Below the pieces are notes generated by a model. That model was not told the origin of the DNA. It made no database searches and saw nothing but the letters and a program-made list of their open reading frames with translations. The position numbers and the translations under genes are program-made. This document shows positions 44,258 to 52,211 of a stretch of DNA of 64,000 bases, in pieces; the first letter of the stretch is position 1; the number at the start of each line of letters is the position of its first letter. This DNA comes from Lachnospiraceae bacterium (GTDB taxonomy: Bacteria > Bacillota > Clostridia > Lachnospirales > Lachnospiraceae). The stretch spans positions 19,667-83,666 of the forward strand of contig CAAGDV010000032.1 of the NCBI GenBank assembly GCA_900768755.1, written 5' to 3'.

Positions 44258-44914
44258 ATGACATTTGATGATATCAAAAACAACGAAGAGGTTAAGGGTC
44301 TGATAGAGACAGCGGACAGAAACCTGTGTGCGCTTGGGTATACGGAGCATGCTTTTGCCCATTGTACCAAGGTGTCACATGAGGCTTTTCGAATACTTGA
44401 TGAGCTGGGATATCCGGAACACGAAAAAGAACTTGCAGGCATAGCCGGGTATCTTCACGACATCGGAAACGCAATAAACAGAAGCCGCCACGCGGAATAC
44501 GGCGCAATTCTCGCCAAAAGCATACTGGACGGAACTGACATGGCCCTTGCGGACAAACTTACGGTTATGTCAGCAATCGCCAATCATGACGAATCTACGG
44601 GCGGAGCCAACGACGTGATATCGGCGGCCCTCATAATAGCCGACAAGACCGATGTCAGAAGAAACCGTGTCCGCAATAAGGCAAAAGCACAGTTTGACAT
44701 ACATGACAGGGTCAACTATGCTGTGTGTGAGTCAAGTCTGAGTGTCGACAGCATCAAAAAAGAAATATCACTCAATCTGACGGTTGATGAGGAAATATGC
44801 ACGATGTATGACTATTTTGACATTTTCCTCGGGCGTATGATGATGTGCAGAAAGGCGTCGGAGATTCTGGGGTGCATATTCAGACTATATGTTAACGGAA
44901 GAAAGGTTCTGTAA
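44258..44914 (+). CDS. HD-domain phosphohydrolase of the pst operon
   Basis: 218 residues. HD motif in AGYLHDIGNAINRSRHAEYGA, with a second His-Asp in IANHDES and DKTDVRRNRVR further on. The substrate is unknown; HD proteins of this size often hydrolyse nucleotides. It starts three bases after phoU, so it is part of the phosphate operon and presumably phosphate-regulated. Confidence 0.85.
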   Translation: MTFDDIKNNEEVKGLIETADRNLCALGYTEHAFAHCTKVSHEAFRILDELGYPEHEKELAGIAGYLHDIGNAINRSRHAEYGAILAKSILDGTDMALADKLTVMSAIANHDESTGGANDVISAALIIADKTDVRRNRVRNKAKAQFDIHDRVNYAVCESSLSVDSIKKEISLNLTVDEEICTMYDYFDIFLGRMMMCRKASEILGCIFRLYVNGRKVL

Positions 44915-44916
44915 AA

Positions 44917-44960
44917 AACGGCGCCGGCCACTACTGTGGTCAGCACCGTTTAAGTTTTTT
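44917..44960. terminator. Bidirectional terminator between pst operon and the two-component system
   Basis: An AACGG...CCGTT stem continues through GGCCAC/GTGGTC with two mismatches. It is flanked by T6 on the right and A6 on the left, so it works for both converging transcripts. Confidence 0.8.
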
Positions 44961-46491
44961 ATTTGACTTCCACAATCGGGAAAGCAAGCACTGCCTTAAA
45001 CAAATCCCCGTCAATAAAGATTTGGAAGGTGCCGTTTTGGAGCTCGGTCAGACTTTTGGCAATTGATAACCCCAGACCGTTTCCTTCGGTATTTCTTGAG
45101 GCGTCGCCCCGCACAAAGCGCTCCATCAGCTCGGCAGAGTCAATATTCAGCGCATTTGCCGAAATATTTTTCAGGGTGAAAACTGCCCGGGCGCCGGTTA
45201 CTTCAAGGTTAAGGTACACCCGCGTGCCTATCTGTGCGTATTTACAGATGTTGTTCATCAGATTATCGAAAATGCGCCACATCCTGCGGCTGTCCGCCAT
45301 TATGGGCACCGGAGTACCCGGCTGGGAGATGACAACATCCAGTCCGGCGTCTTTTATGCGCTGCTCATACTCGCCTGCCGTCTGGGACAGAAAAATATCT
45401 GCATCGCATTCTGCCAGTGTAACTTCAAGATTACCGGTTGCTGCTTTGGAGGCCTCCACAAGATCCTCAATTAGTTTTTTGAGCCGCTCGGACTGCCTTA
45501 AAAGCACCTCAGAATATTCAGTGATTTTCTGATTGTCCGTGGACTCTTTGCTGATTAGGTCGGAATAATTTATGATGGACGTCAGCGGCGTTTTGATATC
45601 GTGGGAGACATTCGTAATCAATTCGGTTTTCATGCGCTCGCTCTTTATTTTTTCCTCAACGGCAGCGGCCATTCCGTCCGCAATGCTGTTCAGATTGTCC
45701 GCGTGCAAACGGCACTCGCCCGAAAGCCACTTTGTGTCAACCTTGTAGTCAAGATTACCGGCGGCCATTTCTTTTCCAGCGCACTTTAACCTGTTGAGCA
45801 TGAGGGCAAAATACATAATTGCGGGAACCACAAACACTTTTTCAATTACCCATAAAATCAGTATATCGTCTTCATCCATGGAATCGGCGAGCACAAAAAA
45901 TTCCAATACCGACAGCACCAACACCGCAACAACGGTTTTCCAGATAAAAGGCAATCGCTTTATGAACTTTCCGACTGCTCGCGCGAGGCGGGAGAGCAGC
46001 GAATTTTTCCAAAGAAGCCGGTATTTTATGTTCTCTGCAATATTAAATACCCAGACAATAAGTATCATCTGGATTGCAAAATACGCGCATCCCAGAAAAA
46101 TTGTACTGCTTATCATATCATTCCCGGAGCTCTCCGCATAATCGCCGATTATAAATCCCTGCAGCAGGCACAGACCAAAAGCAATCAGTGTAAACAAATC
46201 AGCCGGCATTTTCAGCCACCATCTGTTGACAGGCTTATCTTTGTCCGTGTTCTTAACTAAGGCACATATCAGAAAAACCATGCACGCAATTGTCAATGTC
46301 ACCGAATTGATTATTAAGAAGGTCCTGAAAAAACTTCCGTAATAATAACCGGGTATTACGGTATTGGAATCTATTGACGCGCCAAATGCGGTTGCCGCAC
46401 AAAATATCAGCATCAGCACAAGCACTGTTTTTATGGCTTTCGGACGCTTCGTCAACGGCAGCTTCACTGTTTTTTTCTCATTATTTTTCAT
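44959..46491 (-). CDS. Sensor histidine kinase (VanS-like)
   Basis: 510 residues. The N-terminal 240 residues hold several hydrophobic helices, then a HAMP-like linker. H-box is NVSHDIKTPLTSI, N-box NLMNNICKYA, and the G2 box GNGLGLSIAKSL. The start overlaps the response-regulator stop by four bases. The multi-helix input domain suggests sensing within the membrane. The ligand is unknown. Confidence 0.93.
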   Translation of the reverse strand: MKNNEKKTVKLPLTKRPKAIKTVLVLMLIFCAATAFGASIDSNTVIPGYYYGSFFRTFLIINSVTLTIACMVFLICALVKNTDKDKPVNRWWLKMPADLFTLIAFGLCLLQGFIIGDYAESSGNDMISSTIFLGCAYFAIQMILIVWVFNIAENIKYRLLWKNSLLSRLARAVGKFIKRLPFIWKTVVAVLVLSVLEFFVLADSMDEDDILILWVIEKVFVVPAIMYFALMLNRLKCAGKEMAAGNLDYKVDTKWLSGECRLHADNLNSIADGMAAAVEEKIKSERMKTELITNVSHDIKTPLTSIINYSDLISKESTDNQKITEYSEVLLRQSERLKKLIEDLVEASKAATGNLEVTLAECDADIFLSQTAGEYEQRIKDAGLDVVISQPGTPVPIMADSRRMWRIFDNLMNNICKYAQIGTRVYLNLEVTGARAVFTLKNISANALNIDSAELMERFVRGDASRNTEGNGLGLSIAKSLTELQNGTFQIFIDGDLFKAVLAFPIVEVK

Positions 46492-47186
46492 TGTATTCTT
46501 CCTTTCTCCATAACATATCCTTGCCCGAATACGACTTTCAGATAGCGGGGATTTGCAGGGTCAAACTCAATTTTTTCACGGAGATGGCGGATATGGACGG
46601 ATACGGTCTTATCGCAGCCGAGAGGTTTTTCCTTCCAGACTTGTCTGTAAATTTCCTTCGGCGAATAGACCTGCCCGGGATTGGCCATCAAAAGCTTGAG
46701 AATCTCAAACTCCTTGGGAGTCAGAAGCACCGGCGCCCCGTCAAGGGTGACCTGTTTGCTTCTGTCATTCAGCTCAATGTTGCCGATAACGTAGCTTTCG
46801 GGCCGGGACACACCGCTGCCCAGATGGGTGTAGCGCCTAAGCTGGGAATTGACCCTCGCGGACACCTCAATCGGATTAAACGGCTTGGTAATATAGTCAT
46901 CCGCTCCCACATTAAGTCCCAGAACAATATCCGTCTCCTCGCTTTTTGCAGTCAGCAGGATGACGGGCACATTGGAAAATTCCCGTATCCGCACCATCGC
47001 GGCAATTCCGTCCATCACGGGCATCATTATGTCAATAAGAATCAGATGGATTTCCTGCGTCCCTGCAATCCTTACGGCATCAAGCCCGTTGTATGCTTCA
47101 AATATCTGATATTCCGGATTTGACAGATATATTTTCAAAGCATTCACAATGTCTTTTTCATCATCACATACCAGTATGTTATACAT
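46488..47186 (-). CDS. OmpR-family response regulator (VanR-like)
   Basis: 232 residues. Receiver domain with CDDEKDIV acidic pair, phosphorylation Asp in ILIDIMMPVMDG and the conserved Lys in YITKPFNP. The C-terminal winged helix has LTPKEFEILKLLMANPGQVYS. The start at 47186 is preferred because GAGG lies just upstream; the longer frame begins at 47210, overlapping the -10. Four-base overlap with the kinase. Confidence 0.94.
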   Translation of the reverse strand: MYNILVCDDEKDIVNALKIYLSNPEYQIFEAYNGLDAVRIAGTQEIHLILIDIMMPVMDGIAAMVRIREFSNVPVILLTAKSEETDIVLGLNVGADDYITKPFNPIEVSARVNSQLRRYTHLGSGVSRPESYVIGNIELNDRSKQVTLDGAPVLLTPKEFEILKLLMANPGQVYSPKEIYRQVWKEKPLGCDKTVSVHIRHLREKIEFDPANPRYLKVVFGQGYVMEKGRIQ

Positions 47187-47208
47187 TTTCCTCACTCTCC
47201 ATATTGTC

Positions 47209-47266
47209 ATTATAAAATAATACCGATTAAGATGAAATACCCATTCGGGTTAAGATTTGGTTAAGA
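47209..47266 (-). promoter_or_regulatory. Promoter and TCTTAA boxes of the VanRS-like system
   Basis: On the minus strand TATAAT (47214-47209) is preceded by three direct repeats of TCTTAAC/T at 47266, 47255 and 47232 (5' ends), starts 11 and 23 bp apart. This is the usual layout of OmpR-type binding half-sites and implies autoregulation. Confidence 0.6.
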
Positions 47267-47310
47267 TTATTTCAGGGGGCTTGTACATGCATTCCCGGGG
47301 CTTTGGGCAG

Positions 47311-47366
47311 AAAAACAAGCACATGGGCAGCAACCCGGAAAAACAAGCACATGGGCAGCACGCCGG
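47311..47366 (+). repeat. 28-bp tandem repeat, two copies
   Basis: AAAAACAAGCACATGGGCAG starts each unit at 47311 and 47339; the 28-bp units are 26/28 identical. It lies between the divergent two-component and PadR promoters. Otherwise 47267-47436 shows no supported gene. Confidence 0.75.
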
Positions 47367-47436
47367 GAAGGAATCGCAAACATTTCAAGTCCGGTCCTTC
47401 CGTACAAAAAAGAAACCGAGAAATATGAAATATGTG

Positions 47437-47465
47437 TTGACATTCTTAATACCTCGTGATACGAT
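47437..47465 (+). promoter_or_regulatory. Promoter of the PadR operon
   Basis: TTGACA, 17 bp, TACGAT, 24 bp before the padR start codon. Confidence 0.8.
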
Positions 47466-47471
47466 GTATTA
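47447..47471. promoter_or_regulatory. PadR-type operator dyad over the -10
   Basis: TAATACCTCGT-GAT-ACGATGTATTA, an 11-bp inverted repeat with one mismatch, covers the -10 and start site. The position fits autorepression by the PadR protein encoded next. Confidence 0.65.
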
Positions 47472-47489
47472 CGCGAAAGGAGGTATTGG

Positions 47490-47810
47490 ATGGATATTCA
47501 ACTAAAGCGCGGTCTTTTGGATGTGTGCGTGCTGGCCGCAATTAAAGACGAAGATTCCTACGGGTATCAGATTATTAAGGATATGAAACCATATATTGAA
47601 ATGTCCGAATCGACCTTATATACAATCCTCAAGCGTCTGGAGACGGCAGATATGCTGACCGTGCGGACCGCGGAACATGGTGGGCGGCTCAGAAAGTATT
47701 ATCATATTACGGCGCGGGGATTGCAGCGCATAGCCGATTTCACACAGGAGTGGAAGGAAATGATGTCGATATACCGTTTTGTGACCAGGGAGGATGATGG
47801 CAATGAATAA
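47490..47810 (+). CDS. PadR-family transcriptional regulator
   Basis: 106 residues, the small PadR class. The winged helix covers LLDVCVLAAIKDEDSYGYQIIK and YTILKRLETADMLTVR with TAEHGGRLRKYYHITARG as the wing. It likely represses its own operon through the dyad upstream. It precedes DUF1700 and DUF4097 genes, an arrangement repeated across Firmicutes. AAAGGAGG precedes the start. Confidence 0.94.
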   Translation: MDIQLKRGLLDVCVLAAIKDEDSYGYQIIKDMKPYIEMSESTLYTILKRLETADMLTVRTAEHGGRLRKYYHITARGLQRIADFTQEWKEMMSIYRFVTREDDGNE

Positions 47811-48405
47811 ACAGGAGTTTTTAAATGAGCTGCAATGCGGGTTGGCAGGGATGCCTCAGAGTGAGATTGAGGAGAGACTGACGTTTTACAGCGAAATGAT
47901 TGATGACGGAGTGGAAGAAGGACTTAGCGAGGAGACGGCGGTCGCCAACATCGGTGACGTGGCGGGGGTGATATCCCAGATATTGGAGGAGTCACAGCAG
48001 TCAAAAGCTCCGCAAAAAGAGGCTGTGCCTAAGAGAAAAATTAAGGCGTGGGAGATTGTTCTTCTTGTACTTGGCTCGCCGATATGGGTTTCTCTGCTGG
48101 CGGCGTTTTTGGTGGTTGTACTGGCACTGTATATTGTGCTGTGGTCAGTTGTGATATCGGTTTACGCAGTTGAACTGTCAATTGCCGTGTCCGCGGTGGC
48201 GTGCATACCGGGCGCGATAGTAAGCATTATTAACGGAAATCCTGCGGCGTCAGGCTTTATAGCCGGCGGGGCGTTCATATTGGCGGGATTGGCGGTTTTT
48301 CTGTTTTTTGCGAGCACCGCCGTTACCAAAGGTATTATTTTGGCGTCAAAAAATATATTTTTGTGGATTAAAAGAATATTTACCGGAAAGGAGAGCGCAA
48401 GATGA
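47803..48405 (+). CDS. DUF1700 membrane protein
   Basis: 200 residues. The N-terminal MNKQEFLNELQCGLAGMPQSEIEERL and the YSEMIDDGVEEGLSEETAVANIGD segment are the DUF1700 hallmark; two to three hydrophobic helices follow (about 90-190). The ATG at 47803 follows GGGAGG by nine bases. The function is unknown but is linked to PadR-controlled envelope responses. It overlaps padR by eight bases. Confidence 0.9.
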   Translation: MNKQEFLNELQCGLAGMPQSEIEERLTFYSEMIDDGVEEGLSEETAVANIGDVAGVISQILEESQQSKAPQKEAVPKRKIKAWEIVLLVLGSPIWVSLLAAFLVVVLALYIVLWSVVISVYAVELSIAVSAVACIPGAIVSIINGNPAASGFIAGGAFILAGLAVFLFFASTAVTKGIILASKNIFLWIKRIFTGKESAR

Positions 48406-49319
48406 GTAAAACTAAAAAAATATGGATTATCGTGGCGTCATGTCTTTTGGCGTTGGGCTTCATAATCTGTGTATTTATATTAATAGTTACTAATTTTGAT
48501 TTTGGGAGGTTTAATACCATGAGCAGTGAACACAATGAGTATGTTTTCGAGAATGATTTCGATTCCGTTTCGGTTGATGTTGCGGTGTCGAAGGTTACAA
48601 TTACGAAATCCGATTCCAAAGAATGCAGGGTGGAGTGCGACGAGGCGACAAAGATGAAACACTATGTTTCTGTGGAGAACGGGACTCTGTCGATCCGTTT
48701 TGTGGATGAAAGAAAATGGTATGAGCATATCGGAGTGTCCTTTTGCAAAATGCAGGTGACCGTGTATCTTCCGAATGATGCGTATACAGATTTTACAATA
48801 AAATCCAACACCGGCGATGTAATCGTCTCAGACGGTTTTTCGTGCCAAAACATCACAATAAAGGGAAATACGTCAGGCATTGTATGTAATGCGTCGGCGT
48901 CGGAAACAATGGACATTGACACGGACACGGGCGCAGTCAGCGTGGAAAATGTTAGTGCGGGAGCGATGAGTCTCAAATGCAGTACGGGAAAAATACAGGT
49001 TAATTCGGCAAAGATTGACAAAAAAGCCGACTTTAAGACTTCGACCGGAAAAATAATACTTGTAAATGTTGTGGCAGAGGGTGAGTTAAGCGCCGTAAGC
49101 GCTACCGGCAGCATAGAATTTGAAAATTGCGATGCCGCATCAATTTACATGAAATCCAACACCGGAAATGTCAAAGGAAGTCTTCTTACGCCGAAGGTGT
49201 TCATAACGGATACCGGAACCGGAAGCATCAAGGTTCCTTCATCAACCGAGGGCGGAAGATGTGAGATTACAACAAGCACCGGAAACATCAATGTTACGAT
49301 AAGCGACACCACTCCTTAG
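48402..49319 (+). CDS. DUF4097 beta-helix-like surface protein
   Basis: 305 residues. One N-terminal membrane anchor (about 7-30), then a repetitive beta-rich region with recurring NTGDV, NTSGI, DTGAV, STGKI, ATGSI, NTGNV and STGNI turns, typical of DUF4097. Start overlaps DUF1700 by four bases. Likely extracytoplasmic; role unknown. Confidence 0.9.
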   Translation: MSKTKKIWIIVASCLLALGFIICVFILIVTNFDFGRFNTMSSEHNEYVFENDFDSVSVDVAVSKVTITKSDSKECRVECDEATKMKHYVSVENGTLSIRFVDERKWYEHIGVSFCKMQVTVYLPNDAYTDFTIKSNTGDVIVSDGFSCQNITIKGNTSGIVCNASASETMDIDTDTGAVSVENVSAGAMSLKCSTGKIQVNSAKIDKKADFKTSTGKIILVNVVAEGELSAVSATGSIEFENCDAASIYMKSNTGNVKGSLLTPKVFITDTGTGSIKVPSSTEGGRCEITTSTGNINVTISDTTP

Positions 49320-49546
49320 CAGTCTTCTTTTTTCCACAGGAAAATTGAACCGCCGAGAATACCGACGAAACAAGCGGGGTATCCTACAAAACATAAGGCC
49401 CAGTATATATCGTTTAACGCGATAAAATGAAGGGCGTACCACACGAGAAATCCGGCAAGTCCGGATAATAATGTGGCTGCCGAAAGAAACAGGGGCCTTA
49501 TGTTTCGGATACCGGTTTTACATAATAATTTCCATATTATTTCCAT
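49316..49546 (-). CDS. Small membrane protein under Pho-box control, unknown family
   Basis: 76 residues with two hydrophobic helices (about 18-40 and 45-68) and a charged C-terminus WKKEDC. I do not recognise the family. GGAGGT precedes by seven bases the ATG at 49546; a nearer ATG at 49552 sits too close to it. Its 3' end overlaps the DUF4097 gene by four bases. Its promoter carries a Pho-box array mirrored to that of the Na/Pi cotransporter, so phosphate control is inferred. Confidence 0.7.
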   Translation of the reverse strand: MEIIWKLLCKTGIRNIRPLFLSAATLLSGLAGFLVWYALHFIALNDIYWALCFVGYPACFVGILGGSIFLWKKEDC

Positions 49547-49574
49547 AGTCATACCTCCGATTCAATGTAATTAT

Positions 49575-49630
49575 ATTGTATCTGGCGAATGTAAAATGTT
49601 ACCGCATTCATATGTAAAATGACTGTAAAA
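49575..49630 (-). promoter_or_regulatory. Leftward Pho-box array and promoter
   Basis: On the minus strand three exact TTTTACA boxes have 5' ends at 49630, 49619 and 49596 (steps 11 and 23 bp), and TACAAT begins 16 bp after the last box start (49580-49575). The arrangement is identical to those of pstS and the Na/Pi cotransporter. Confidence 0.75.
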
Positions 49631-49653
49631 TCAACGAAAAATTTCATACATGA

Positions 49654-49709
49654 TTTTACATAGATTTTACACAATGACCACAATGGATTTTACATTGCAA
49701 TAATATATT
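49654..49709 (+). promoter_or_regulatory. Rightward Pho-box array and promoter of the Na/Pi cotransporter
   Basis: Three exact TTTTACA boxes start at 49654, 49665 and 49688... the last at 49688 (steps 11 and 23 bp), and TATATT begins 16 bp later (49704-49709). The start codon is 34 bp further on. Confidence 0.75.
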
Positions 49710-49742
49710 GGAGTTATGACATAATAAGGAGATTAATATGCG

Positions 49743-51539
49743 ATGGACATTTTCGGAGTTCTTACGGGCGTAGGAGGATTGGCGCTCTTTTTGTACGGAA
49801 TGAATATTATGGGTGACAGCCTGTCAAAACTGTCAGGCGGAAAGATGGAGAGCATTCTTGAGCGGCTCACATCGACACGAATCCGCGCGGTGCTGTTGGG
49901 CGCTTTGGTGACCGCGGTGATACAGTCATCCTCAGCGACGACCGTCATGGTGGTCGGCTTTGTCAACTCAGGAATAATGCAGCTTTCACAAGCTGTCGGA
50001 ATAATTATGGGAGCCAATGTCGGAACAACGATTACCTCATGGCTTCTGTCTCTGACCGGAATATCCGGAGATAATATTTTAATTACACTTCTTAAACCGA
50101 GCTCCTTTTCACCGGTGTTAGCGGTAATCGGAGTAATTCTTACGATGACCGCCCATAACAGCGGACGGAAAAAGGATGTCGGTTCAATTCTTTTGGGCTT
50201 CGCAATTCTTATGTTTGGCATGGAGACCATGAGCGGTGCGGTCAAACCTCTTGCAGACAATGAACAGTTCACCGGAATTCTCACAATGTTTTCCAATCCT
50301 TTGCTCGGAATGGCAGCCGGCGCACTTCTCACCGCAGTCATCCAGAGTTCATCGGCTTCGGTAGGAATCCTTCAGGCGCTCTGCATCACAGGCGTTATTG
50401 ATTTCAAAACAGCGATTCCCATTATTATGGGACAGAATATCGGAACCTGCGTGACAGCGATAATTTCATCGGTCGGAGCGAGCAAAAATGCGAGAAGAGC
50501 GTCGCTCATCCACCTGTATTTCAATCTTATCGGAACGGCGGTATTTTTTGCGGTGTTCTATGGTATCAATGCTTTTGTGCACTTCGAATTTTTGAGCAGA
50601 CCGGTGGATGCGATGGGCATTGCCGTTATACACAGTCTCTTTAATGTGGGTTGCGCTGTCTTTATGTTTCCTTTTGCCAATGTGCTTGTCAAGCTTTCCA
50701 TGTTCACCGTCAAGGACAAAACAAAAGTGCAGACCGCCATATCGGAGAATAAAGAGCTTCCCGCGGAGCTGGCGTCTTTGGATGAAAGATTCCTTCATCA
50801 GCCGGCTTTTGCGATTGAATTGTGCCGTGAGGCAGCATGCTCGATGGCGAGGGAGACGAAACAGTGTTTTATTCTTGCGCTCGGGCTTTTACACGAATAT
50901 AATGAAGATGACGCCGATAAGGTCGAGAAGAAGGAGCAGTTGATTGATGTGTACGAGGATATACTCGGAAGCTATCTTGTCCAGCTTTCCGGAAAAGAAT
51001 TGTCAAAGAACGATTCAAGAACCTTATCAATCCTTCTTCACTGCACCAGCGATTTCGAGAGAATATCCGACCATGCGACCAATATTCTTGGCGCCGTGAA
51101 AGAACTTCGGGAGAAGAAACAGGAGTTTTCCGGGGAAGCCCTGCAGGAGCTGGATGTTCTGCTTAATGCGGTCAGAAGAATTGTCGGGATGACGGTGGAC
51201 ATTTTTGAAAAAAGAGACCTTGAGGGCGCTATGTATGTTGAGCCTCTCGAGGAGGTCATCGACGGACTTAATGTGTCGCTTAGGCAGAACCATATCGGAA
51301 GACTTCGGGACGGAAAATGCACCATTGAGCTCGGAATTCTTCTGGAGGACATCATCACCGATTTGGAGAGGGTGTCGGACCACTGCTCCAACATTGCGGT
51401 GTGCCTTATTGAGGTCAGTGATGACGGTTATGGCACGCATGAATATATCGACTCCAATATCAAGCAGACCGAATGGTTTGCCAATGAGGTCGCACAGCTT
51501 CAGAAGCAGTACAGAATACCTATCAGAAAAGAGGGATAA
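49743..51539 (+). CDS. Na/Pi cotransporter with C-terminal PhoU domain
   Basis: 598 residues. Two inverted NptA repeats carry the QSSSATTV and QSSSASVG motifs near residues 60 and 205; eight or so helices end near 320. The C-terminal PhoU-like part holds DFERISDHATNI and DLERVSDHCSNI. Relatives import phosphate with sodium. AAGGAG lies 11 bases before the ATG; an out-of-frame ATG five bases earlier has better spacing. The gene is followed directly by a PhoB/PhoR pair. Confidence 0.93.
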   Translation: MDIFGVLTGVGGLALFLYGMNIMGDSLSKLSGGKMESILERLTSTRIRAVLLGALVTAVIQSSSATTVMVVGFVNSGIMQLSQAVGIIMGANVGTTITSWLLSLTGISGDNILITLLKPSSFSPVLAVIGVILTMTAHNSGRKKDVGSILLGFAILMFGMETMSGAVKPLADNEQFTGILTMFSNPLLGMAAGALLTAVIQSSSASVGILQALCITGVIDFKTAIPIIMGQNIGTCVTAIISSVGASKNARRASLIHLYFNLIGTAVFFAVFYGINAFVHFEFLSRPVDAMGIAVIHSLFNVGCAVFMFPFANVLVKLSMFTVKDKTKVQTAISENKELPAELASLDERFLHQPAFAIELCREAACSMARETKQCFILALGLLHEYNEDDADKVEKKEQLIDVYEDILGSYLVQLSGKELSKNDSRTLSILLHCTSDFERISDHATNILGAVKELREKKQEFSGEALQELDVLLNAVRRIVGMTVDIFEKRDLEGAMYVEPLEEVIDGLNVSLRQNHIGRLRDGKCTIELGILLEDIITDLERVSDHCSNIAVCLIEVSDDGYGTHEYIDSNIKQTEWFANEVAQLQKQYRIPIRKEG

Positions 51540-51542
51540 CAG

Positions 51543-52211
51543 ATGGCACTTATTTATCTTGTTGAGGATGATGAAAGCATCAGGGAAATTGAGATGATTG
51601 CATTGAAAAACAGCGGGCATGACGTGGTTGCTTTTGAAAATGCGTCTTCTTTTTTCAAAAAAATTAGTGAGATTATACCGGATTTACTTATACTTGACGT
51701 TATGCTTCCGGATTCGGACGGAAATGTGATTGTAAAGAAGTTAAGAAGCACTTACGAGACCAAAAAACTCCCGATTATCATGGTCACTGCAAGAACCTCC
51801 GAGGTGGATTTGGTGCGCGGACTTGACAACGGCGCCGACGATTATATCAAAAAACCGTTCTCGGTCATGGAGCTTATCACGAGAGTCAGGGCGATGCTAA
51901 GGCGCTGTGAGGAGGAGAAGACAAGAATTCTCCGTCTCGGCAACATTATGATAGACAACGAGAGATACAAATGTGAGGTTGACGGCGAGGTCGTCGAGCT
52001 TACATACAAGGAATACGAACTTTTGAAATACCTTGTTGTCAACAAGGGAATCGTGCTGAGCCGCGACCAGCTCATGCTCAACGTGTGGGGAACCGAGTTT
52101 GAAGGCGAGACAAGGACCGTTGACATGCATATTAAAACGCTCCGTCAGAAATTAAAAACAGGCGGAGAGCATATCAAAACAGTGAGAAATGTGGGGTATG
52201 TTGCGGAATGA
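51543..52211 (+). CDS. phoB: PhoB/PhoP-type response regulator
   Basis: 222 residues, OmpR family. Acidic pair EDDESI, phosphorylated Asp in LLILDVMLPDSDG, Lys in YIKKPFSV; winged helix with LTYKEYELLKYLVVNKGIVLSRDQLM. It lies three bases behind the Na/Pi cotransporter and overlaps the kinase by four bases. Context and the Pho boxes nearby support the phosphate role; the name is inferred from context. Confidence 0.88.
   Translation: MALIYLVEDDESIREIEMIALKNSGHDVVAFENASSFFKKISEIIPDLLILDVMLPDSDGNVIVKKLRSTYETKKLPIIMVTARTSEVDLVRGLDNGADDYIKKPFSVMELITRVRAMLRRCEEEKTRILRLGNIMIDNERYKCEVDGEVVELTYKEYELLKYLVVNKGIVLSRDQLMLNVWGTEFEGETRTVDMHIKTLRQKLKTGGEHIKTVRNVGYVAE

Noticed and set aside
47257..47505. 82-residue frame upstream of padR
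   Set aside because: It spans the 28-bp repeats, the padR promoter and operator; composition is not protein-like.
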